From RBG-16-57-9 sp964462185 (GTDB lineage Archaea > Thermoproteota > Bathyarchaeia > TCS64): a stretch of 64,000 nt of DNA. The notes under the pieces were generated by a model. The model was not told the DNA's origin and made no database searches. It saw only the letters and a list, made by a program, of their open reading frames with translations. This document shows, piece by piece, positions 58,022-64,000 of the stretch. Both the position numbers and the translations under genes were made by a program. Location of the stretch: assembly GCA_964462185.1 (NCBI GenBank), contig CAYWWV010000004.1, positions 15,908 through 79,907 of the forward strand, read 5' to 3'. Every line of letters starts with the position of its first letter. Position 1 is the stretch's first letter.

Positions 58022-58627
58022 GTGAGGGTCTTCAAGCTGGATGAAGCCGGCTTAGAGCGGGCAGCCAGGGTTGCCCGGGGAGGGGGAGTCGTCCTCTACC
58101 CAGATGGGTTGACCTACTGTTTAGGCTGCGTCCCCACCGAGCCCGAGGCCACCAGGAGGGTTAGGGGGATGCTCCCCCCTAGCTCGGAGCCGCTACCCCT
58201 CATCGTTTCCAAGGAGGAGCTGGCCAGGGTCTTGGTCTCGTTTAACCCCTTGGCCGAGAGAATGGCAGCCAGGTTCTGGCCTGGCCCCCTTACCATGGTT
58301 CTGCCGCGAAGGATCAACTACCCCCTATGGGTCACCCATGGGGCCAGGGCTCTCCCAGTGAGGGTTCCCGCGTGGGAACCGGCTAGAAAGCTGGCTTCCC
58401 TCGCAGGCGGGGTGTTGGTTTGCATCCCTGTGGAGGAGGCTGGGGGTGCTCGGGCTTTGGGTCTGGGGGATGCGGTCTCCAGGGTGAAGGAGTTTGACCT
58501 GGCCCTCGATGGGGGTGTTTGTGAGGGAGGGCTGCCCACTGTTCTGGATTTGACTGGGGAGGAGGCTTGGGTAGTGAGGCGGGGTAAGGTTTCAATAGGG
58601 GATATTCGGCAGGCTTTGAATGGTTAG
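58022..58627 (+). CDS. YrdC/Sua5-domain protein (t6A pathway), variant
   Basis: 201 residues, one YrdC domain. VVLYPDGLTYCLGCVPTEPE parallels the substrate-binding start VLYPTDTVYGLG. The usual Lys-x-Arg before PL reads MLPPSSEPLPLIV, so the ATP/threonylcarbamoyl-binding basic residues are altered. FWPGPLTMVLPRR is intact. It should form threonylcarbamoyl-AMP for t6A; the KEOPS subunit Cgi121 lies 1.5 kb away. The changed motif leaves catalysis open. GTG start. Ends 4 bp inside the convergent DUF89 gene. Confidence 0.8.
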   Translation: MRVFKLDEAGLERAARVARGGGVVLYPDGLTYCLGCVPTEPEATRRVRGMLPPSSEPLPLIVSKEELARVLVSFNPLAERMAARFWPGPLTMVLPRRINYPLWVTHGARALPVRVPAWEPARKLASLAGGVLVCIPVEEAGGARALGLGDAVSRVKEFDLALDGGVCEGGLPTVLDLTGEEAWVVRRGKVSIGDIRQALNG

Positions 58628-59511
58628 AGCTTCCAGCCCCGGGGAACCAGCAAGGCAACGCTCTCCCCCACGGGGGCTCCCACGGCCCGGGCCACGGGCT
58701 CGCACTTGGTCCTCAACACGTATAGGGTGGGGGAGGGGGCGGGTGTCTCCGTCATGGTTTCCCAGTTGGCCATGCCCTTGGCGACGATTAGATCCGATCC
58801 CTCGTACAGGTCTATGAACCATTGGGGGGCGAGGTCGAGGCGGACTCCTATGGCTGATACGCCGGTGGTGGTAACCTCGTCGGCTGCCTTATCCATCCCC
58901 ACAGCCAGGGCGTCCTCCATCAGGGCGTCGTTTAGGCTGGGGGGGCCGTCTTTGACGGCGACTGTGACGTGGGCCCCCAGGCGTCTCAGCTCCTTGACGA
59001 GGAGGGTGTCGAAGGCTATCTCCCCAGCGTTGTCAGTCAAGTAGAGCAGCCTCTTCCCAGTCTCGATTAGTTCCTTGAATTTGTCGGTGTGGTCGATGTA
59101 GAGGGGGTTAGATAGTTGGCTCAGGGCGTTCTCCAGGTTGGGGTCGGAGTCGGGAAGGTCGAAGTCCAAGACATTCCCCAGGCACGAGGCCTTAACAGCC
59201 AACCTCAACCTTTCCTCCTCAGGGGCCTCCTCCAACAGCCTCTCCACCTCCCCCAGCACATGCAGAGCCTTCTCATTGGAGACCCGTTTCTGGTGTTGGT
59301 AAGGGTCTAAACACTGGGTGATGGAGGCTATGAGGACACCCCTCTCGTGGCCCAGGACCGACGGCACGGTATCCTTATTGAATTTACTGCCCATGAGTCT
59401 CATCAGCGCCTCCATGGCCTCTAGTCTAGTGTCCTCGTCCTGGGTGCTGAGCTGGATCATCCTGTATCCCCTGTGTACCAGGCAGTACCCACACCTTGAA
59501 CCGACCTTCAT
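58624..59511 (-). CDS. DUF89 damage-control phosphatase family protein
   Basis: 295 residues. Cys pair RCGYCLVHRG at the N-terminus, LTDNAGEIAFDTLLVKELR (acidic metal-binding Asp-Asn), AVKDGPPSLNDA and AKGMANWETMTE correspond to the metal-dependent DUF89/ARMT1 phosphatases, which remove damaged phosphometabolites. A CTTTTATATTG box lies about 33 nt upstream and is shared with the divergent THUMP gene. Confidence 0.88.
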   Translation of the reverse strand: MKVGSRCGYCLVHRGYRMIQLSTQDEDTRLEAMEALMRLMGSKFNKDTVPSVLGHERGVLIASITQCLDPYQHQKRVSNEKALHVLGEVERLLEEAPEEERLRLAVKASCLGNVLDFDLPDSDPNLENALSQLSNPLYIDHTDKFKELIETGKRLLYLTDNAGEIAFDTLLVKELRRLGAHVTVAVKDGPPSLNDALMEDALAVGMDKAADEVTTTGVSAIGVRLDLAPQWFIDLYEGSDLIVAKGMANWETMTETPAPSPTLYVLRTKCEPVARAVGAPVGESVALLVPRGWKL

Positions 59512-59539
59512 GGCTACCTGGTGTCTGGGTGCTGGGGCA

Positions 59540-59548
59540 ATATAAAAG
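59540..59548. promoter_or_regulatory. Shared TATA box between DUF89 and THUMP genes
   Basis: ATATAAAAG lies 33 nt from ATG 59511 (minus) and about 29 nt from ATG 59573 (plus). It is the only A/T-rich stretch in the 61-bp intergenic region, so one TATA box probably serves both directions. Confidence 0.5.
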
Positions 59549-59572
59549 GGTGGGGCCCTCTTAGAGGGGTGG

Positions 59573-60112
59573 ATGAAGGGCTACAACCTGTTGGCCACAG
59601 CCGAGCGGAGGAGGCTGGGGAGGGCGTGCAGCCAGCTCTGGTTGAACCTAAGGGAGGTTGGGGACGCCAACCCCTCGGTGAGTCGCACCAGGTACAGGGG
59701 GTTGCTGAGGGCCAAGACCTCCCTCGACCCAGAGGAAGCCGTAAACCTGCTTAGGAGCCACATGGCCTCCAGCCCCTCCAAGTATGATCTCTTGTTCAGG
59801 GTTCTCCCCGTTCTAAGTTGGGTTCCCTCGGACTTGGATTTGATCGCAGAGGAAGCCGAGAAACAGTCGGCACGGATGAGCCGGGGGGAGACCTATAGGG
59901 TCACAGTGGAGAAGCGGGGAACCGGTCTTAGGAGCCGGGAGTTGGTGGAGGCTGTGGCGGGGCGCATAGATAACCCTGTTAAATTGGTGGAGCCCGACTG
60001 GGTGGTCCTGGTGGAGGTGGTGGGTAACTGGACGGGGGTCTCAGTGGTTAAACCCCTGGCCACCCTAAATATCCAAAAAGAAGCCTACGCTCTAAGGCTG
60101 AAGGGGGAGTAG
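59573..60112 (+). CDS. THUMP-domain RNA-binding protein (Tan1-like)
   Basis: 179 residues. The last 100 form a THUMP domain: SARMSRGETYRVTVEKRGTG, LRSRELVEAVAGRIDNPVKL, DWVVLVEVVGNWTGVSVVKP. The N-terminal 75 include ERRRLGRACSQLWLNLREVG and resemble the NFLD of Tan1-type proteins, which present tRNA for acetylation (ac4C). No catalytic domain. Overlaps the convergent Cgi121 gene by 21 bp. Confidence 0.85.
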   Translation: MKGYNLLATAERRRLGRACSQLWLNLREVGDANPSVSRTRYRGLLRAKTSLDPEEAVNLLRSHMASSPSKYDLLFRVLPVLSWVPSDLDLIAEEAEKQSARMSRGETYRVTVEKRGTGLRSRELVEAVAGRIDNPVKLVEPDWVVLVEVVGNWTGVSVVKPLATLNIQKEAYALRLKGE

Positions 60113-60643
60113 GGCCCCTCTCTCCGTGAGCAACCCCAACACAGCGTCCATATAGTCCCTCCCCAACGCCTCTATGGCTTGGAGGGGGAGTTGGTAGTGT
60201 TTTGCCACCTCCTTGGCCTTCCCAAGGCTGGGCTCCAACACCCCCACATCTACGTCCCCCAAAGCCCCAGCAACCCTGCCAGCGAGGGGCGACGCCCGCT
60301 CCCCGAAGATAGAAACCACCACACTCCCCGTCTCAGGGGTCACCCCGGCAATCTCGAAGGCCTTCCTGATCTGCCTCTCACCGGCCACATACAACAGGGT
60401 CTCCACTGGGAGGGCCCTGGATACGTTGTATCCCTTGGCCATGGCGTTGTAGGCGTTGGTGGCGGCGCGGAATATGTGCTGAGGGCAGAGAATGCTTCCA
60501 GCATCAAAAAGCTGGACCTCCTTCTCCCCAGCCAACTCCCTTGCAATCGAGAGAGCCCCTTCAGGGCCTAAAAAGGGGTTTAAATGGGAGGCGCTCAGGG
60601 TCACGTATAGACTTGAACCCTGGACGGGGTGGGTCAGCTCCAT
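60092..60643 (-). CDS. cgi121: KEOPS complex subunit Cgi121
   Basis: 183 residues. FDAGSILCPQHIFRAATNAY and NAMAKGYNVSRALPVETLLY, then AGERQIRKAFEIAGV, are the signature helices that bind Bud32 and the tRNA 3' end. KEOPS makes t6A with the Sua5/YrdC product; a YrdC gene is nearby at 58022. A TATA-like CCTTATACG lies about 25 nt upstream. Confidence 0.93.
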   Translation of the reverse strand: MELTHPVQGSSLYVTLSASHLNPFLGPEGALSIARELAGEKEVQLFDAGSILCPQHIFRAATNAYNAMAKGYNVSRALPVETLLYVAGERQIRKAFEIAGVTPETGSVVVSIFGERASPLAGRVAGALGDVDVGVLEPSLGKAKEVAKHYQLPLQAIEALGRDYMDAVLGLLTERGALLPLQP

Positions 60644-60741
60644 AACCTTGTTTTCGATTGAATCCTTATACGGGTTCTGGCAGGTGGGAACCTTTTTACG
60701 CTTGGGATGGGTCCATGGATCAGGCGCTGCGTGAATAACAC

Positions 60742-61158
60742 ATGTCTACATTTGAGGAGCCCCAACGAAAGATTGGGGATTTGCAGAGCTACTCGAGAAA
60801 GGTTTACACCATAGCCAAGGTCATAAGCATTGGCGAAGCCCGGGAGGTCACCTCCAGGAGCGATGGGAGCGTGCACAGGGTCTGCGAGGCCCTGGTTGCC
60901 GACGACACCGGTAGCATATACCTGACCCTCTGGGACGAGGCGATTGATGAGATCAAGGAGGAGATGGTCCTCCAGATCGACAACGCCTATGTGAACGTCT
61001 TTAGAGGGAGCATGAGGCTCAACCTGGGCAGATATGGTAGTTATACCATTCTTGACGAAGCCCCCTTCGAGGAGGTGGAGCTGGAGAACAACCTGAGCAA
61101 CAAACAGGTTGAATACCGTTCCAGGCCCTACGACCGTAGGGGCAGGAGAAGCTACTAG
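60742..61158 (+). CDS. Single-stranded nucleic-acid-binding OB-fold protein
   Basis: 138 residues. KIGDLQSYSRKVYTIAKVIS, then DDTGSIYLTLWDEAIDEIKE and DNAYVNVFRGSMRLNLGRYG form a single OB fold of the RPA/SSB type. The tail is basic and Gly/Arg-rich (YRSRPYDRRGRRSY) rather than acidic as in bacterial SSB. It probably protects single-stranded DNA or RNA. A T-rich terminator follows. Confidence 0.82.
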   Translation: MSTFEEPQRKIGDLQSYSRKVYTIAKVISIGEAREVTSRSDGSVHRVCEALVADDTGSIYLTLWDEAIDEIKEEMVLQIDNAYVNVFRGSMRLNLGRYGSYTILDEAPFEEVELENNLSNKQVEYRSRPYDRRGRRSY

Positions 61159-61177
61159 ACCCACTCTTCCTCGAACA

Positions 61178-61189
61178 TCTTTTATTTTT
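61178..61189 (+). terminator. Oligo-T terminator after the OB-fold gene
   Basis: TCTTTTATTTTT lies about 20 nt after the stop codon, before the arginase-like gene. Confidence 0.4.
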
Positions 61190-61219
61190 ACCCGTCAACC
61201 CGAGGAGGGGTAAATAGGT

Positions 61220-62083
61220 TTGACTGGGGTAAGTGTTCTCAAGTTCCCCTACAACGGCCATTTCGGGTTGGAGGAGCTGAGTGGGGGGCCGAACGCCTTG
61301 GAGGAGGGGGGTTTGCTGGGGCTGCTGGAGGAGTGGGGCTGCCACGTCGCCTGGAGGGGGGAGGCGAGGCTTTCCCCCGAGGAGGAGGAGGCCTACGGGG
61401 CTAGAAACCGCTTGGCACTGGCCAGCAGGCACCTGGCCAGCATGGTCTCGGAGCAGCTGGAGGAGGGCAACACCCCCCTAGGGCTGCTGGCCAACTGTAA
61501 CGGTTTGATGGGGATGCTGGCCGGGCACCAGAGGACGAGGCATGGCCCCAGGAAGGTGGGCCTAATATGGATGGACGCCCACGGGGACTTCAACACCCCT
61601 GAGACAAGCCTGAGCGGCATGATGGGGGGTATGCCCGTGGCCATCAGCACAGGGCTATGCCTCCACCACATCCGGAGAACCTCGGGGCTGGACCCCCCCA
61701 TCTCCCCCAGCCATGTAACCATGGTTGGGGTTAGGGACACCGACCCCTGGGAGCAATACCTCCTCGACACCCATAACGTCTCCCAGATCACGGTAGACGA
61801 GGTGAAGCGCCTCAGCCCAGCCATAGACATGGAGGTGGACAGGCTCAGCCGGCTGACGGACACGATCTATGTACATGTGGACCTAGATGTCTTGGACCCA
61901 CCTGAGATTCCAGGTGCAGGACTGCCCGTTGAGGGCGGGCCCACCGCCGAGGAGCTGGCCCAAGCATTGGAGATAGTCTTCGAGTACCCCGCTGTGGGGG
62001 GCTTCGGAGTGGCCTCCTACCCCTGGAGAAGAGACGGGGATAAGGTGGGGTTGAGATCGGTCTACAAGCTCGTAGAGGGCGTT
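61220..62083 (+). CDS. Arginase/agmatinase-fold protein, partial, lacking the first metal His
   Basis: 288 residues until the N-run at 62084. Ureohydrolase metal motifs: DAHGDFN (D, H, D) and VHVDLDVLDP (D, D) are present. The first motif, normally GGDHS with a ligand His, reads LLANCNGLMG, so one Mn ligand is missing. Relatives hydrolyse agmatine, arginine, guanidinobutyrate or formiminoglutamate. A changed site suggests another reaction or a single-metal enzyme. The 3' end (about 15 residues) is lost in the gap. Confidence 0.85.
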
Positions 62084-62183
62084 NNNNNNNNNNNNNNNNN
62101 NNNNNNNNNNNNNNNNNNNNNNNNNNNNNNNNNNNNNNNNNNNNNNNNNNNNNNNNNNNNNNNNNNNNNNNNNNNNNNNNNNN
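62084..62183. other. Assembly gap (100 N)
   Basis: Placeholder of 100 Ns. It removes the 3' end of the arginase-like gene; the FAD oxidoreductase stop codon (TAA, minus strand) begins right after it at 62184-62186. Confidence 0.99.
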
Positions 62184-63464
62184 TTAGAGGATGAAGTCCT
62201 CGGGCTCCACCCTCCTGTGGTGAATCCCCAGGTCGGAGACCCTGAACCGCCTTCCCCCGAATAGCTCCGCCTCCTCCTCTTGGAGGCAGGCAGCGGCCGT
62301 TATCCTACCCAAGGCATCGCTCTTCATTATGCCGCTCCCGCTGCATGCACCGGCGTATACGAAGCCGTTTTCTCGGTAGATAACCGGGGTTTCGTCGAAG
62401 GTGTTTATGGCGTAGAGGCCTGCCCAGCTGTTCGTGGGGCGGATGTCTTGGAAGCAGGGGAAGTATTTGACTAGGGCGTGGTATATGTTGTTGGTGTAGT
62501 ACTCTGGTTCGGGTTGGGGGTCTTCCTCGAGGGCGAACTCCCTTGGTATCCAGTCTGCGCAGCCCAGCCAGATGCTGCCCTCGGAAAGCTCGGACTTGAG
62601 TAGGATGTTGGCTGTGGGGAGGATGGTTAGGGGGAGAACGCCCTCGTGGTTGAGGCCGTGGGTCTTCATGGCTGGCTCTACCTTGGGGTCTTTGAATGCG
62701 AATAGCTGGCGCTTCTTGGGGCGCATCAAGCAGTCCAGCCCCACGGGGTCCATGAGGGTGGAGGCCCAAGCCCCGCAGGCCACCACCGTGGTCTCCGCCT
62801 CCAATACCCCTTTGTCGGTGGAGACGCCTTTCACCTCCTTCTCCTGCCAGACGAAGGGCTCTCCGGGGATGCCCAGCTCCTCCTGGGGGCCCACCAGGAG
62901 GGCCTTGGCCTCGGTGTTGTATTGGACTCTTCCCCCTAGCTTGAGGAACTCGGACTCGTAGGCCCGCACCAGGGCGTCGGCGTCCAGGCTCCCACACTTC
63001 TTGCCCAGGACGCCGTACTCCACGTTGCCCAGCCCCATGAGTTCGGCCTCCTCGTCCCCGCTGAGGTCGGTTCTCAGGGCGGGCACCCTCTCCGCCACCT
63101 CAGCCTGGGTTAAGACCTCCAGTTGGACGCCTTTACCCTCCAAGGCCTCCAAGGCGTGTTTAACCCCCTGGTATTTCTCCTCGGTGAAGAGCCACAGGTA
63201 GCCTATGGGGTTCAACTTGACGTCGTACCCCAGCTCTGTTTGGAGGTGGTGGAAGAAATCTATGCTGGTGTCCGCCAGGAGGTAGTTGGTCTCACTGGTG
63301 AACATATTCCTGTAACCCCCCTCGCTCTTCGCGGAGTTGCCCTGACCAGGCCCCGGGAGCTTGTCTATAACCAAGACATCCCTGGACGGCTCCCTCTTCT
63401 TCAAATAGTAGGCGGTGGAAAGCCCCACCACCCCCGCACCCACAACGAGGAAATCACACTTCAT
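62184..63464 (-). CDS. FAD-dependent oxidoreductase (DAO/glycine oxidase family)
   Basis: 426 residues from ATG 63464. Rossmann motif VVGAGVVGLSTAYYL, then AKSEGGYRNMFTSETN and the C-terminal AGACSGSGIMKSDALGRITA, typical of D-amino-acid oxidase/sarcosine oxidase-type enzymes. It would oxidise an amine or amino acid; the substrate is unknown. A TTTTAATATTAAT box lies about 25-35 nt upstream. It fits the amino-acid-oxidising theme of the window, but the acceptor is unclear in an anaerobe. Confidence 0.9.
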   Translation of the reverse strand: MKCDFLVVGAGVVGLSTAYYLKKREPSRDVLVIDKLPGPGQGNSAKSEGGYRNMFTSETNYLLADTSIDFFHHLQTELGYDVKLNPIGYLWLFTEEKYQGVKHALEALEGKGVQLEVLTQAEVAERVPALRTDLSGDEEAELMGLGNVEYGVLGKKCGSLDADALVRAYESEFLKLGGRVQYNTEAKALLVGPQEELGIPGEPFVWQEKEVKGVSTDKGVLEAETTVVACGAWASTLMDPVGLDCLMRPKKRQLFAFKDPKVEPAMKTHGLNHEGVLPLTILPTANILLKSELSEGSIWLGCADWIPREFALEEDPQPEPEYYTNNIYHALVKYFPCFQDIRPTNSWAGLYAINTFDETPVIYRENGFVYAGACSGSGIMKSDALGRITAAACLQEEEAELFGGRRFRVSDLGIHHRRVEPEDFIL

Positions 63465-63614
63465 ACAATCCAAGCCCCGGGACGGCCTTTTAATATTAAT
63501 CCCAAGCGAGTTTGGGAATGCGCACCACCAAACAAGGGGAAACCAGCGGCCAGTTAGATGGCTTGATGGGTGACAAAACAACTGTTCTCCAAAGCCCGGA
63601 AAAGAAGTCTTTAA

Positions 63615-63701
63615 TGGCGCCGGGAAAGGGATTTGAACCCTTGAGTCCGCAAGGACACCAGCTTTCCAGGCTGGCGCTCTACCAGGCTAAGCGACCCCGG
63701 C
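63615..63701 (-). tRNA. tRNA-Ser (GGA)
   Basis: 87 nt including CCA. Acceptor GCCGGGG/TCCCGGC with one G-U pair, discriminator G. Anticodon arm CCAGC-CTGGAAA-GCTGG, anticodon GGA. Long variable arm GTCC-TTGC-GGAC, the class II mark. T arm AAGGG-TTCAAAT-CCCTT. No intron. A TATA-like GTTTAAATCC lies about 30 bp upstream. Confidence 0.96.
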
Positions 63702-63742
63702 AACCAATTAATAGCTTAAGAACAGGGATTTAAACCTTGAAC

Positions 63743-64000
63743 CTAGATGACAAAGCGGTTCTGCTGCTCATCCCTCTGCTTCCCCAGCCCCTTCTGCATG
63801 CCGTAGTCGGTAATCTTCATGTCGTACTCCAGGAACTGGGCCACCATGTCTATGAGGGTGTCGCTCATCTCCAGAAGCTCCTCCCGGGTGAACTGGCTCA
63901 TGATCTCGGGGCTGTTAACCCACTGCATCCAGCCTCCCAGGCTCTGGCTGAGGGCTCCGAAGCTAAACCTCATACCCGTGATTATCTCCAACCTGTCGGC
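63743..64000 (-). CDS. C-terminal part of a small helical archaeal protein (DUF2153-like)
   Basis: The frame runs off the right edge. The visible 85 residues, ADRLEIITGMRFSFGALSQS onward with MSQFTREELLEMSDTLIDMV and FLEYDMKITDYGMQKGLGKQ, resemble the small helical DUF2153 proteins of Crenarchaeota (DRLELI, then MPKEML, then LDIKHT). Function unknown. The assignment rests on remembered sequence pattern only. Confidence 0.45.
   Translation of the reverse strand, partial: ADRLEIITGMRFSFGALSQSLGGWMQWVNSPEIMSQFTREELLEMSDTLIDMVAQFLEYDMKITDYGMQKGLGKQRDEQQNRFVI

Noticed and set aside
1..64000. CRISPR arrays, transposases, integrases, rRNA genes
   Set aside because: I found no regularly spaced repeats, transposase or integrase motifs, or rRNA segments anywhere in the window.

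Overview
This is about 64 kb of GC-rich archaeal DNA (roughly 60% G+C by eye), probably a scaffold from a metagenome-assembled genome because it contains three N-runs (35299-35398, 49255-49264, 62084-62183). The information-processing genes are archaeal: TFB, TFS, RpoL, RpoF, PCNA, SRP54, L10e, L21e, Csl4, aIF5A with deoxyhypusine synthase, Dph2, Alba, Cgi121, archease and an ATP-dependent DNA ligase. A stand-alone parvulin, the AOR and 2-oxoacid ferredoxin oxidoreductases, GC-rich codons and a peptide/amino-acid-based metabolism suggest a TACK archaeon, most likely Bathyarchaeia. That placement is inference from gene content only.

Layout. 0-9.5 kb: parvulin, a radical-SAM/SPASM enzyme, a VOC protein, TFB divergent from a ribbon-helix-helix protein, the aIF5A-deoxyhypusine synthase pair, an XRE-CBS regulator, an anchored cyclophilin, an amidohydrolase, a PD-(D/E)XK protein, a CDF transporter and a DsrE-like protein. 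9.5-13.4 kb: moaD-aor; the last 119 bp of homologous aor 3' sequence is duplicated 1,667 bp away, on the other side of a surface-protein gene. 13.5-20.3 kb: a leftward core cluster, in transcription order srp54, rpl21e, rpoF, DUF655, rpl10e, dph2, csl4, rpoL, DUF99, tfs, pcn. 20.4-31.9 kb: GNAT, a DapA-family aldolase, an acyl-CoA ligase-like protein lacking its A10 lysine, a PAS histidine kinase with a small HTH protein, an ECF S-component-like protein next to an AbgB-type M20 hydrolase, DNA ligase, a DUF401 permease, a response regulator and thioredoxin. 31.9-41.2 kb: nitrogen and amino-acid metabolism, with glnA divergent from an Lrp regulator across perfect palindromes, a D-aminoacylase, a porG-porD-por(A::B) operon divergent from an aminotransferase, and a second Lrp. 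41.3-46.5 kb: SCP-2 protein, GuaA, archease, and a thiamine operon (P-loop protein, ThiD-ThiN, TenA) behind a TPP riboswitch. 46.7-54 kb: a sugar nucleotidyltransferase, Alba and two large anchored surface proteins. 54-64 kb: tRNA-Met (CAT) with a non-canonical insertion, alanine racemase, DEAD helicase, a caspase-fold-like protein, a decayed ZIP transporter, t6A genes (YrdC, Cgi121), DUF89, THUMP, an OB-fold protein, an arginase-fold protein, an FAD oxidoreductase, tRNA-Ser(GGA) and a partial small gene.

How it fits together. Aminotransferase, 2-oxoacid ferredoxin oxidoreductase, AOR and acyl-CoA ligase-type genes outline ferredoxin-linked fermentation of amino acids. D-aminoacylase and alanine racemase suggest that D-amino acids, possibly from bacterial cell walls, are also used. 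Many genes have a TATA-like box 25-35 nt before the start codon, which suggests short-leader or leaderless mRNAs.

The points most worth a second look are: a TFB whose zinc ribbon can only be reached from an AUU-type start; two other conserved genes (DUF655, DNA ligase) with no ordinary start for their full N-terminus; a P-loop protein leading a riboswitch-controlled thiamine operon; a MgtE-N-like acidic helical repeat inside a surface protein; the aor 3'-end duplication around a surface-protein gene; and the glnA/lrp palindromes.
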